Below are positions 6,966-14,413 of a stretch of DNA of 27,175 nucleotides, piece after piece; the first letter of the stretch is position 1, and each line of letters opens with the position of its first letter. The notes below the pieces were generated by a model that ran no database searches, was not told the DNA's origin, and worked only from the letters and a program-made list of their open reading frames with translations. Both the position numbers and the translations under genes were made by a program. This DNA comes from a virus, in IMG/VR virus record IMGVR_UViG_3300020056_000134, positions 1-27,175 of that record, one strand, 5' to 3'.

Positions 6966-8930
6966 ATGTCATTAACAGACGACCAGGGTTTTATTAAAGA
7001 TCCCTACCGCAATTTCATCCACATCTCAAGATATGCCAGGTGGCTAGAAGCGGAGGGTAGACGAGAAACCTGGGCCGAAACTGTAGATAGATATATGACA
7101 TTCATGAAAGACTATCTTGTAACAAACTACAACTACCAAAGCAATGACAAAGTGTTTGCCAAGGTTCACAATGCTATTTTAAATCATGACGTAATGCCCA
7201 GCATGAGGGCTATCATGACCGCAGGGGCGGCTTTAGATAGAGACCACATCGCAGCATACAACTGTTCTTTTATCGCTGTAGACAGCCTCAGAGCGTTTGA
7301 CGAGGCCATGTATGTATTGATGAATGGAACAGGTGTTGGATTCTCTGTAGAGCAAAAGTATATTGACAATCTTCCAGTCATTGCTGATGACTTTTACCCA
7401 ACAGATACAACCATCGTTGTTGCAGATTCAAAGTTGGGATGGGCCAAAGCATTTAAGGAATTGATTGGTCTTCTAGTTACAGGACAGATTCCTAAGTGGG
7501 ACACTTCTCAGGTTAGGCCAGCAGGGGCAAGACTAATGACCTTTGGCGGTAGAGCGTCAGGGCCAGAGCCACTAGAAGATCTATTTAGATTCACCGTAGA
7601 GACTTTTGAGATTGCCAAGGGTCGCAGACTAAAGCCAATTGAGGCCCATGATTTAATGTGTAAGGTAGGCGAGGTCGTAGTTGTTGGCGGTGTTCGCCGT
7701 TCTGCATTGATTTCTCTATCTAATTTAGATGACTTTGAAATGGCTAAGGCCAAGTCAGGATCATGGTGGGAAACTGATGGACAGAGGGCACTTGCAAATA
7801 ACTCTGCTGTATATAACAATAAGCCTAATACTGCCCAGTTCCTAAGAGAGTGGAGAAACCTTTACGAGTCAAAGTCTGGCGAGCGCGGCATCTACAACCT
7901 AGACTCAGTTCGCAGACACATTGATACCTTTGATCGTCGTGACTCCTCTAAGGTTGCAGGAACCAACCCATGTGGCGAGATTCTTTTGCGTGCAAACGAA
8001 TTTTGTAATTTGACTGAGGTGGTTATTTCTGCTGACGACACAGAGGAAACTCTAAGAGAGAAGGTCAAGGTCGCATCCATTCTTGGAACGTGGCAGTCAA
8101 CACTAACTAACTTTAAATACATTCGTAAGTCATGGAGAGACAACTGCGAAGAAGAGAGATTGCTAGGGGTATCCCTAACAGGAATCTATGGCAACCCATT
8201 GACAATGGCAGGATCAGGATTGCCAGAATTTCTTTCATCATTGAGAGAGTTGGCAGTTTCCTCCAACAAGAAAGAGGCAGACAAGTTGGGAATTGAGCCT
8301 TCCGTTGCAGTTACAACTGTCAAGCCCTCAGGAACCGTATCACAATTAACGGGCGTGTCTAGCGGTATCCACCCCTGGTATTCAGAATATTACATCAGAA
8401 CAGTTCGTGCAGACAACAAAGATCCTATGACTCAGTTCCTAAAGGACTTTGGTGTTCCTAACGAGCCAGATGTTATGAAGCCAGACGCTACCACAGTATT
8501 CTCATTCCCCATTGCAGCACCAAAGAGGGCTGTTGTGACCAAAGATATTTCTGCTATTGATCACCTTGAGTTGTGGAAGACATACAGGGAGAACTGGACA
8601 GAGCATAACCCCTCAGTAACTATCAACGTTCAAGAAGATGAGTGGCTTGACGTTGGCGCATGGGTATACAGAAACTTTGACAAAATTGGTGGAGTTTCTT
8701 TCCTACCAGCCGTAGAGCATAGTTACAAGCAGGCACCATATCAGGAAATCACGAAGGAAGAGTACGAGGCCGCTGTCAAGGCTATGCCCAACAGAATCCC
8801 CTGGGAATCACTTCCCCTATACGAGACAGAGGACGGAACCAAGGGCTCTCAGGAACTTGCCTGCGTCGCAGGAGCAGAATCTTGCGATGTTGTAGATTTG
8901 ACTGAAAACGTGGCTGAGCGTTTGGTATAA
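6966..8930 (+). CDS. nrdJ: Adenosylcobalamin-dependent (class II) ribonucleoside-triphosphate reductase, monomeric type
   Basis: Reduces ribonucleotides to deoxyribonucleotides, supplying DNA precursors for phage replication. The 654 residues resemble the Lactobacillus leichmannii enzyme family, whose catalytic residues are C119, N406-C408-E410, C419 and a C-terminal C731/C736 pair. The counterparts here are C100 (AYNCSF), N334-P-C336-G-E338, C347 (EFCNLT, with the same 11-residue spacing) and C633/C640. The substrate-loop motifs GTGVGFSVE (121-129) and VKPSGTVSQ (452-460) are present. The protein is about 85 residues shorter than the 739-residue L. leichmannii enzyme. Six residues separate the terminal cysteines instead of four. 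The gene has its own promoter and ribosome binding site and lies between structural genes. Its stop codon lies inside the next gene's -10 box. Host B12 would be required. Confidence 0.92.
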   Translation: MSLTDDQGFIKDPYRNFIHISRYARWLEAEGRRETWAETVDRYMTFMKDYLVTNYNYQSNDKVFAKVHNAILNHDVMPSMRAIMTAGAALDRDHIAAYNCSFIAVDSLRAFDEAMYVLMNGTGVGFSVEQKYIDNLPVIADDFYPTDTTIVVADSKLGWAKAFKELIGLLVTGQIPKWDTSQVRPAGARLMTFGGRASGPEPLEDLFRFTVETFEIAKGRRLKPIEAHDLMCKVGEVVVVGGVRRSALISLSNLDDFEMAKAKSGSWWETDGQRALANNSAVYNNKPNTAQFLREWRNLYESKSGERGIYNLDSVRRHIDTFDRRDSSKVAGTNPCGEILLRANEFCNLTEVVISADDTEETLREKVKVASILGTWQSTLTNFKYIRKSWRDNCEEERLLGVSLTGIYGNPLTMAGSGLPEFLSSLRELAVSSNKKEADKLGIEPSVAVTTVKPSGTVSQLTGVSSGIHPWYSEYYIRTVRADNKDPMTQFLKDFGVPNEPDVMKPDATTVFSFPIAAPKRAVVTKDISAIDHLELWKTYRENWTEHNPSVTINVQEDEWLDVGAWVYRNFDKIGGVSFLPAVEHSYKQAPYQEITKEEYEAAVKAMPNRIPWESLPLYETEDGTKGSQELACVAGAESCDVVDLTENVAERLV

Positions 8931-8931
8931 T
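8923..8931 (+). promoter_or_regulatory. Extended -10 promoter for the LamG-like protein, overlapping a stop codon
   Basis: TGGTATAAT, with TATAAT at 8926-8931. Six nucleotides (GTAAGT) separate it from the ATG at 8938. The TAA stop of the reductase gene (8928-8930) is embedded in the hexamer. There is no Shine-Dalgarno sequence before 8938, so a leaderless mRNA is implied. Confidence 0.7.
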
Positions 8932-8937
8932 GTAAGT

Positions 8938-11900
8938 ATGGCTTCAACTAATCTGTACGCTTCTAGGGTATATAAGGAACATCCCATTGTTTCTTGGCCC
9001 CTTGACGATGAGATTTACTTCTCAGATCTAGTTGGCGATGATTACAGGGAAGAAACTAATTGGCAGGGAGTCAACTGTTCTTCCACCACGTTAATAGAGT
9101 TTCCAGAGGCACCATTCCCAGACTCTCCAGTCGTATCCTGGAGTGGTACGGGGCCAGACGTTTCTATCTACACAGTACCTCCCGTACTTCTGAATTCATC
9201 AACATTAAATGAAGGGATGGGGTCTTACTCTAGTAACATCTACCTATTTTCGCAGGGGGCGGTCGATCAAATAGAATTTGGCGTACAAAACTCTGAGGCA
9301 GATGATCAGTTTTATTTGGTAGAGGAACCACCAAATAGATCTTGGATTAGACTTGGTGGGGACTTTGATATAGTTGACAGTCCAACAAATGAGGTGACTT
9401 TTGTAGTTAGAGTAACGTTTGCTGATGACTCTACTGATCTTGATTTTATTGTCAATGGATTTTCTGTAGGACAATGGTCTGAGATTAAGAGCGATGTTTC
9501 TCTAGGTGTTGTACCAGAATTAATCCCTGAAGAAATTTTGGGGCCAGATGTTTATGGTTATCCAACTGTTCCTTACGGAGTTTACGACGGACTAGGTTAT
9601 TTTATTTATGATGACAACAGATTCCTTGCCAGGAATGTGGGAGTCCCAATGGTCTATGGATCTGATAACGTTACAAGGTTAGCACCATCACCTTCTGGGC
9701 TACCATCGTTAGTTGTACCTTCTGACGGTATGCTAACAGAGTCAGGAAAATACAACACATATACTATGGAGTATTGGCTAAGAATTGATCCAAACTCAGA
9801 AGAGTCACAAAGAATTTGGGGTCCAGTAGACAGCGACTACGGCCTTTATGTTAACGAGTCCTCGCTAATCCTTCTTATTGGAGACAAGTTCGTTTCTCAT
9901 TTTATCGGTATCTGGTACAGACCAATTCTTGTTCACGTTACCGTAAGGCCAGACGGCGCAGATCTTTTTGTCAACGAGATCCTGGTAGGCTCAATGTCCT
10001 ACAATTTAGACGATCTATATTTGCCAGAGAGCGATTGGCATGGATGGTATTGTTATGAAGACCAGAAGGTACACGAGATTGATTGCATCTCTTATGCACC
10101 ATACAAGTTGTCACCAGAAGCAATCAAGAGAAGGTTTGTTTGGGGCCAAGGCGTTCCTTCTTTGGATAGGTTTAATAAATTCTTTGATGGTAACACAGCA
10201 ACAATTGACTATCCATATGCAGAATATACAACAGACAAGATTTATCCAGACGTAGACAAATGGAGTAGCGGAGCATTCCAGAATGTTAACGTAACCGACA
10301 ATCATCTTGAAACACCACAGTATGATTTGCCCACAATGTTTAGGAGCAGCACGCCATTCACGGAACTAGAAACTAAATACTTTTATGAAGATAACCAAAC
10401 AATCAACAACAACCCAGACTACTATGGGAACGCACCACTATACTTTAAGTTTAAGCCAAGTGCCAGGTGGAATGAGGAATACTATGCCTCCTTTGCATTT
10501 GACCTAATCAACGAGCCTACCAAAGGAGTGTATGGTGTATTTGAGGTAGACGATAACAACTTCTATGACGGGGAAGTTCAGACCTTGATGAAGATATTCA
10601 ATTCTTCTCAAAACAAGAGTGTTGATATCAAACTATCTGGAGATCAGGTTCTATACACCTTTATTGATAATACTGGAGAAAAACTTTTCCATTCAGAGCA
10701 AATTCAGGCAGGGCAAATGTTTAGCGTTGGTCTGAACATTCCTCAGGCAACTAGGTTCCTTGGCCTGTCTTTTATTAAGATGTTCTTTAACCCTGAGGCA
10801 CTAAAAGTTTATGTGGGCGGCACAGGACAGAATACCTTTGCTGGCAAGGTATATTGCTTTGGGCTAATGAATGAGTTGTCCATGGAAAAACTAGACGAGA
10901 CTGTATGGAATCAGTACGGCGTTCTAGACATAGCCACAGACGTATATGAAACAAACTTTTCCTATAGTGTTTTTGCCAACTCGCTAGTTGATAGATACTT
11001 TCTTGATATAGGAGTCTACTCCTCATGGCGAGACTACTACCCATTATCTTACTTTGCAAGTTATACAGAGGACGAAAATGGCACAGTAAGGTACGATATG
11101 GACTTTATTCAGTTCAATATTGGTAGTACATACATTGCAAGGGACTTGACAAGAAATGTCAACTATGACTTTTCTCAGTCTGACGTTAGAACCTTTATTA
11201 CATTCCAGCAGGCGGTGCTAAATCCAAACAAGAGGCTAAGGGACTACGAGGACTTTGTAACTATTAGTGGGCCAGTCTTAGATGCTACAGAATATGCTAA
11301 ACCAATTGAGACTGCCTTTGAGATTGTTGACAATACCGTAATCTTCCCGCCCACAGGATGGTCAATTGATTCGCTAAACATGAGCGTTAATATTGAGATT
11401 GATGTTCGCGGTATCTACAAGAAGCCAGTTAAACTAAGAAGAATGCACCTATCTTCTAAGACCCTGCCCAAGAATGGCTTTGATAAAATCGGAACAAGGT
11501 ATTCACAGACGTTGAACCCATATTCAAGAATCGGGGAGTACTACAGTTATTCTACAAAGAACCCCTATATGATGTACAAAGATTCTACTCCCTACCTATA
11601 CTTGACAGAGTACTCTGGCATTGAGTCCGTAGGTGGCATTGTCTCAGACTATGATCGTGGAATCAGTATGCCATTCAATCAGTCTAATCAAGAAAGGTTT
11701 ACCATTCAGTCTTTGCAGTTATGGATTAACTACAAGGAAGAGGCTGCACCACAAGAAAAGAAGAAGTTGTTTGAGTTAGACTGGAAAGAAGGCAACCTTT
11801 TCTTTAACATTGAGTCAGATGCCAGCGGTCAAAGAGCAATGATTACAGTAGAAGATCCTCAACGTAAATACAATACATCAGTTATTGAGTTTTATCAGGA

Positions 11901-12357
11901 TGGTGAAAGAGTAATCAATCCTAAATTAGAGTTAAATAAGTGGACCGTTGTCGGTGTTTATTTCAATAAGCCATTAGAAAACAACTACTACACAGGATCT
12001 CTCAACCTATTGCAGGGTGCGGTGTTTAATAATATATCTATTTACAAAATGACTTTTGAGCAAGAAGCAAAGACTTACTACAAAAGGTTGTGGTTGGACG
12101 TTAGAAGAAGGGAAACCCCATACTTTGATTGGCAGTACTGGAAGGGATTTGACCCAGGGCCATATCGTACATGGGACGAGGTAAAGAGAAGCGGTGTTGA
12201 CAGGAAGTATGGTGTCCAACCCAACGATATCTTTGCTACATATATTGGTACAAATATTGACGTTATTGGTGATGACGAGGGAATAACGATAGAAAACTCT
12301 GGATTAACAAGTTATACTGGTATTGAGTGGTACGATTACTTCAAGAGATCTGTATAG
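8938..12357 (+). CDS. Large virion-associated protein with LamG / concanavalin-like beta-sandwich segments
   Basis: A 1139-residue protein. At least two, possibly three, stretches look like LamG-type jelly rolls. Residues about 270-400 carry YTMEYWLRID and a later VHVTVRPDGADLFVN. Residues about 495-650 carry FKFKPSARW and LKVYVGG. Residues about 915-1040 carry FTIQSLQLWINYK, a NKWTVVGVYF strand and NNISIYKM. LamG-like domains commonly bind glycans or other proteins, and phages use them in fibres and decoration proteins. The role as fibre, decoration or tail-side protein is inferred from size, fold and position before the head genes. Arginine is mostly AGA/AGG, unlike the capsid gene. Translation probably starts leaderless from the promoter at 8923-8931. 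Confidence 0.7.
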   Translation: MASTNLYASRVYKEHPIVSWPLDDEIYFSDLVGDDYREETNWQGVNCSSTTLIEFPEAPFPDSPVVSWSGTGPDVSIYTVPPVLLNSSTLNEGMGSYSSNIYLFSQGAVDQIEFGVQNSEADDQFYLVEEPPNRSWIRLGGDFDIVDSPTNEVTFVVRVTFADDSTDLDFIVNGFSVGQWSEIKSDVSLGVVPELIPEEILGPDVYGYPTVPYGVYDGLGYFIYDDNRFLARNVGVPMVYGSDNVTRLAPSPSGLPSLVVPSDGMLTESGKYNTYTMEYWLRIDPNSEESQRIWGPVDSDYGLYVNESSLILLIGDKFVSHFIGIWYRPILVHVTVRPDGADLFVNEILVGSMSYNLDDLYLPESDWHGWYCYEDQKVHEIDCISYAPYKLSPEAIKRRFVWGQGVPSLDRFNKFFDGNTATIDYPYAEYTTDKIYPDVDKWSSGAFQNVNVTDNHLETPQYDLPTMFRSSTPFTELETKYFYEDNQTINNNPDYYGNAPLYFKFKPSARWNEEYYASFAFDLINEPTKGVYGVFEVDDNNFYDGEVQTLMKIFNSSQNKSVDIKLSGDQVLYTFIDNTGEKLFHSEQIQAGQMFSVGLNIPQATRFLGLSFIKMFFNPEALKVYVGGTGQNTFAGKVYCFGLMNELSMEKLDETVWNQYGVLDIATDVYETNFSYSVFANSLVDRYFLDIGVYSSWRDYYPLSYFASYTEDENGTVRYDMDFIQFNIGSTYIARDLTRNVNYDFSQSDVRTFITFQQAVLNPNKRLRDYEDFVTISGPVLDATEYAKPIETAFEIVDNTVIFPPTGWSIDSLNMSVNIEIDVRGIYKKPVKLRRMHLSSKTLPKNGFDKIGTRYSQTLNPYSRIGEYYSYSTKNPYMMYKDSTPYLYLTEYSGIESVGGIVSDYDRGISMPFNQSNQERFTIQSLQLWINYKEEAAPQEKKKLFELDWKEGNLFFNIESDASGQRAMITVEDPQRKYNTSVIEFYQDGERVINPKLELNKWTVVGVYFNKPLENNYYTGSLNLLQGAVFNNISIYKMTFEQEAKTYYKRLWLDVRRRETPYFDWQYWKGFDPGPYRTWDEVKRSGVDRKYGVQPNDIFATYIGTNIDVIGDDEGITIENSGLTSYTGIEWYDYFKRSV

Positions 12358-12359
12358 TA

Positions 12360-12368
12360 TGGTACAAT
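12360..12368 (+). promoter_or_regulatory. Extended -10 promoter upstream of the head module
   Basis: TGGTACAAT, with TACAAT at 12363-12368 and seven nucleotides (AGGAACC) before the ATG at 12376. It follows the TAG of the previous gene by two bases. The AGGA in the gap is too close to the predicted transcript start to act as a normal ribosome binding site. Confidence 0.6.
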
Positions 12369-12375
12369 AGGAACC

Positions 12376-12747
12376 ATGAGTAATACAAGAAAAGCGCAAA
12401 TTGGTAAGTCAAAGGCCACATGGATGCCAAAGATGTACGACTGGGGTCTCTACTTTTGGAGACTACCTGACGGACACCTGTTCCATGATGGTGAGGGCAA
12501 CATGCTAAACATCCCAGCAATGAAGGGAGACCTTGGTGCAATTGCTCAGATTAGAGATGCTGCCAAGGCACACGGTCAGCCAGAGGGAGAAGCATGGTTC
12601 TACCCTGGCATCAAGAGGACTACAGACGAGGAATATGCTGAACAGATGGACAGGATGAAGCAGGGAGAACTGCCAAACCTTGACGACCTAGGTGCAGTAT
12701 ACGACGCACAACAAGGAATGAAGAGACATGGACAAGCAGATGGATAA
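12376..12747 (+). CDS. Conserved-looking small protein of unknown function, coupled to the portal gene
   Basis: A 123-residue soluble protein, basic at the N-terminus (RKAQIGKSKATW) and acidic toward the end. The central part has an aromatic block, DWGLYFWRLPDGHLF, followed by DGEGNMLNIPAMKGD and an alpha-helical stretch containing AHGQPEGEAWFYPG. This looks like a compact folded domain, but I cannot name the family. Its last 20 bases overlap the portal gene in another frame, so translation of the two is probably coupled. In this position a small head-assembly or packaging helper is possible. It does not resemble a terminase small subunit closely enough for me to call it one, since no helix-turn-helix is evident. 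Confidence 0.75.
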   Translation: MSNTRKAQIGKSKATWMPKMYDWGLYFWRLPDGHLFHDGEGNMLNIPAMKGDLGAIAQIRDAAKAHGQPEGEAWFYPGIKRTTDEEYAEQMDRMKQGELPNLDDLGAVYDAQQGMKRHGQADG

Positions 12748-14377
12748 TATCTTTAATGTAAAGCATGACGATTTTGACACTAATGACTATACTTTTGCGG
12801 AAGCAGATCCATTCAACAAGTCATGGGACGAACTAAGAGAGTTTGTTGGGTTAGACAAGAACTTTAAGAGAAAGACAACAAGGCAAGAGAATAAGGAAAA
12901 TAAGTCAGAAAAGGCTAAGTCTGTTCCTTTAGATAGATACGGAAGGCTTGCAGGACAGTACTCTGTAACTTCTGGCGCACGATCAAGCGGTCGTGAGGAT
13001 GTAGAGACCAAGCAAATCAATCCAGGCGAGGTATACAGAAATGGATATGGCTTGTTTGATGTTATTACTCCACCATACAACCTATATGAACTTGCCAACT
13101 TTTACGATTCAAACTTTGCCAATCACGCTGCTGTTGACGCAAAAGTAGCAAATACCGTTGGCCTTGGGTATGAGTTTAGACCAACGGATCAGGTAATATT
13201 GCGTATGTCAATGGTAGAGGAGGAAGAAAAGAAGGACAAGGCAAAGAAGAAGGTAGACAGAGTTAAGGCAGAGATGCAGTTGTGGCTGGAGTCAATGAAT
13301 GATGACGACAGTTTCTCTACCACGATGGAAAAGGTCATGGTTGACCTAGAGTCTACTGGAAATGGTTATCTAGAGATTGGTCGCACTACAACAGGAGAAA
13401 TCGGTTACGTTGGGCATATTCCATCAACAACTATGAGAGTGCGCCGTCATCGTGACGGGTATTGCCAGATTATTCAAAACAGAGTGGTATATTTTAGGAA
13501 CTATGGTGCGACCAATCCTAACCCCATTACAGAAGATCCCCGACCAAACGAGGTAATTCATTTTAAGTCTTATTCACCACTAAACACATTTTATGGAGTA
13601 CCAGACATTATTGCTGCATTCTTGTCACTACAGGGAGACCAACTTGCAGATCAGTACAACATTGATTACTTTAAGAACAAGGCAACACCACGATACATTG
13701 TTTTAGTCAAGGGCGCAAAGTTGAGCGCAGAGGCAGAAGATAGATTGTTCAGATTCCTACAGACTGGCCTAAAGGGGCAGAACCACAGGACTCTTTATGT
13801 TCCACTTCCTGCTGACTCAGACGGAAACAAGGTAGAGTTTGAGTTAAAGCCAGTTGAGAATCAGGTACAGGAAGCATCATTTGACAAGTATCATCAGAGA
13901 AATCGTGACGATATTCTTATGGCACATCAGGTTCCACTATCAAAGTTGGGCGGTGTAGATACAGGTGGCCTCGCCGCTGCGTTGGCACAAGATCGTACAT
14001 TCAAAGAGCAGGTAACTCGCCCAGCACAGAGAGAGATCGAAAAGTTTGTTAATAAAATTATTAAAGAAAAGACAGATATTGTCAAACTATCATTCAAGGA
14101 ACTCACTCTAACAGACGAACAAGCACAGTCTCAGATCCTAGAGCGTTACGTTAAGACACAGGTAATGACTCCAAACGAGGCTCGCGTAGTCCTGGATCTT
14201 CCCGCCAGGGACGGTGGAAACGATCCCTTCCAACTTTCACCTCAGCGTCAAGCGGAGGCTCGTAATGAACTAATGGATGATGACGAAAGAGCATCAGAAA
14301 GGAACGCAAACGAGTCTGATAGCCCTACCACAGTAGAGGGTCGCAACCCAAAAGGTGAAGGAAATCGTTCACAGTAA
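12728..14377 (+). CDS. Portal protein
   Basis: Forms the dodecameric ring at the capsid vertex through which DNA is packaged and to which the tail attaches. The protein has 549 residues. An N-terminal extension of about 105 charged residues precedes a portal core starting near FDVITPPYNLYELANFY (110). The family hallmarks follow: a clip/stem-type segment HFKSYSPLNTFYGVPDII (278-295), then YFKNKATPRYIVLVKG, then a helical C-terminal region with DDILMAHQVPLSKLGG and TPNEARVVLDLP. This matches PBSX/HK97-type phage portals. The C-terminal 40 residues are polar and probably disordered. The ATG at 12728 is preceded by AAGGA at 12713-12717. The in-frame ATG at 12740 is an alternative start. Confidence 0.9.
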   Translation: MDKQMDNIFNVKHDDFDTNDYTFAEADPFNKSWDELREFVGLDKNFKRKTTRQENKENKSEKAKSVPLDRYGRLAGQYSVTSGARSSGREDVETKQINPGEVYRNGYGLFDVITPPYNLYELANFYDSNFANHAAVDAKVANTVGLGYEFRPTDQVILRMSMVEEEEKKDKAKKKVDRVKAEMQLWLESMNDDDSFSTTMEKVMVDLESTGNGYLEIGRTTTGEIGYVGHIPSTTMRVRRHRDGYCQIIQNRVVYFRNYGATNPNPITEDPRPNEVIHFKSYSPLNTFYGVPDIIAAFLSLQGDQLADQYNIDYFKNKATPRYIVLVKGAKLSAEAEDRLFRFLQTGLKGQNHRTLYVPLPADSDGNKVEFELKPVENQVQEASFDKYHQRNRDDILMAHQVPLSKLGGVDTGGLAAALAQDRTFKEQVTRPAQREIEKFVNKIIKEKTDIVKLSFKELTLTDEQAQSQILERYVKTQVMTPNEARVVLDLPARDGGNDPFQLSPQRQAEARNELMDDDERASERNANESDSPTTVEGRNPKGEGNRSQ

Positions 14378-14397
14378 CAATTTGATAAAAATTGCTG

Positions 14398-14403
14398 TAT
14401 AAT
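14398..14403 (+). promoter_or_regulatory. Probable -10 box before the protease/scaffold gene
   Basis: TATAAT, without the TG extension, ends 10 nt before the ATG at 14414. AGGA at 14404-14407 is a possible ribosome binding site if the transcript starts early enough. The inverted repeat CAATTT (14378-14383) and AAATTG (14389-14394) lies just upstream. Confidence 0.45.
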
Positions 14404-14413
14404 AGGATATGTT

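Noticed and set aside
14378-14394. CAATTT-GATAA-AAATTG as a terminator after the portal gene
   Set aside because: The stem is six AT-rich pairs with no T run after it; it is more likely chance or a promoter-proximal element.
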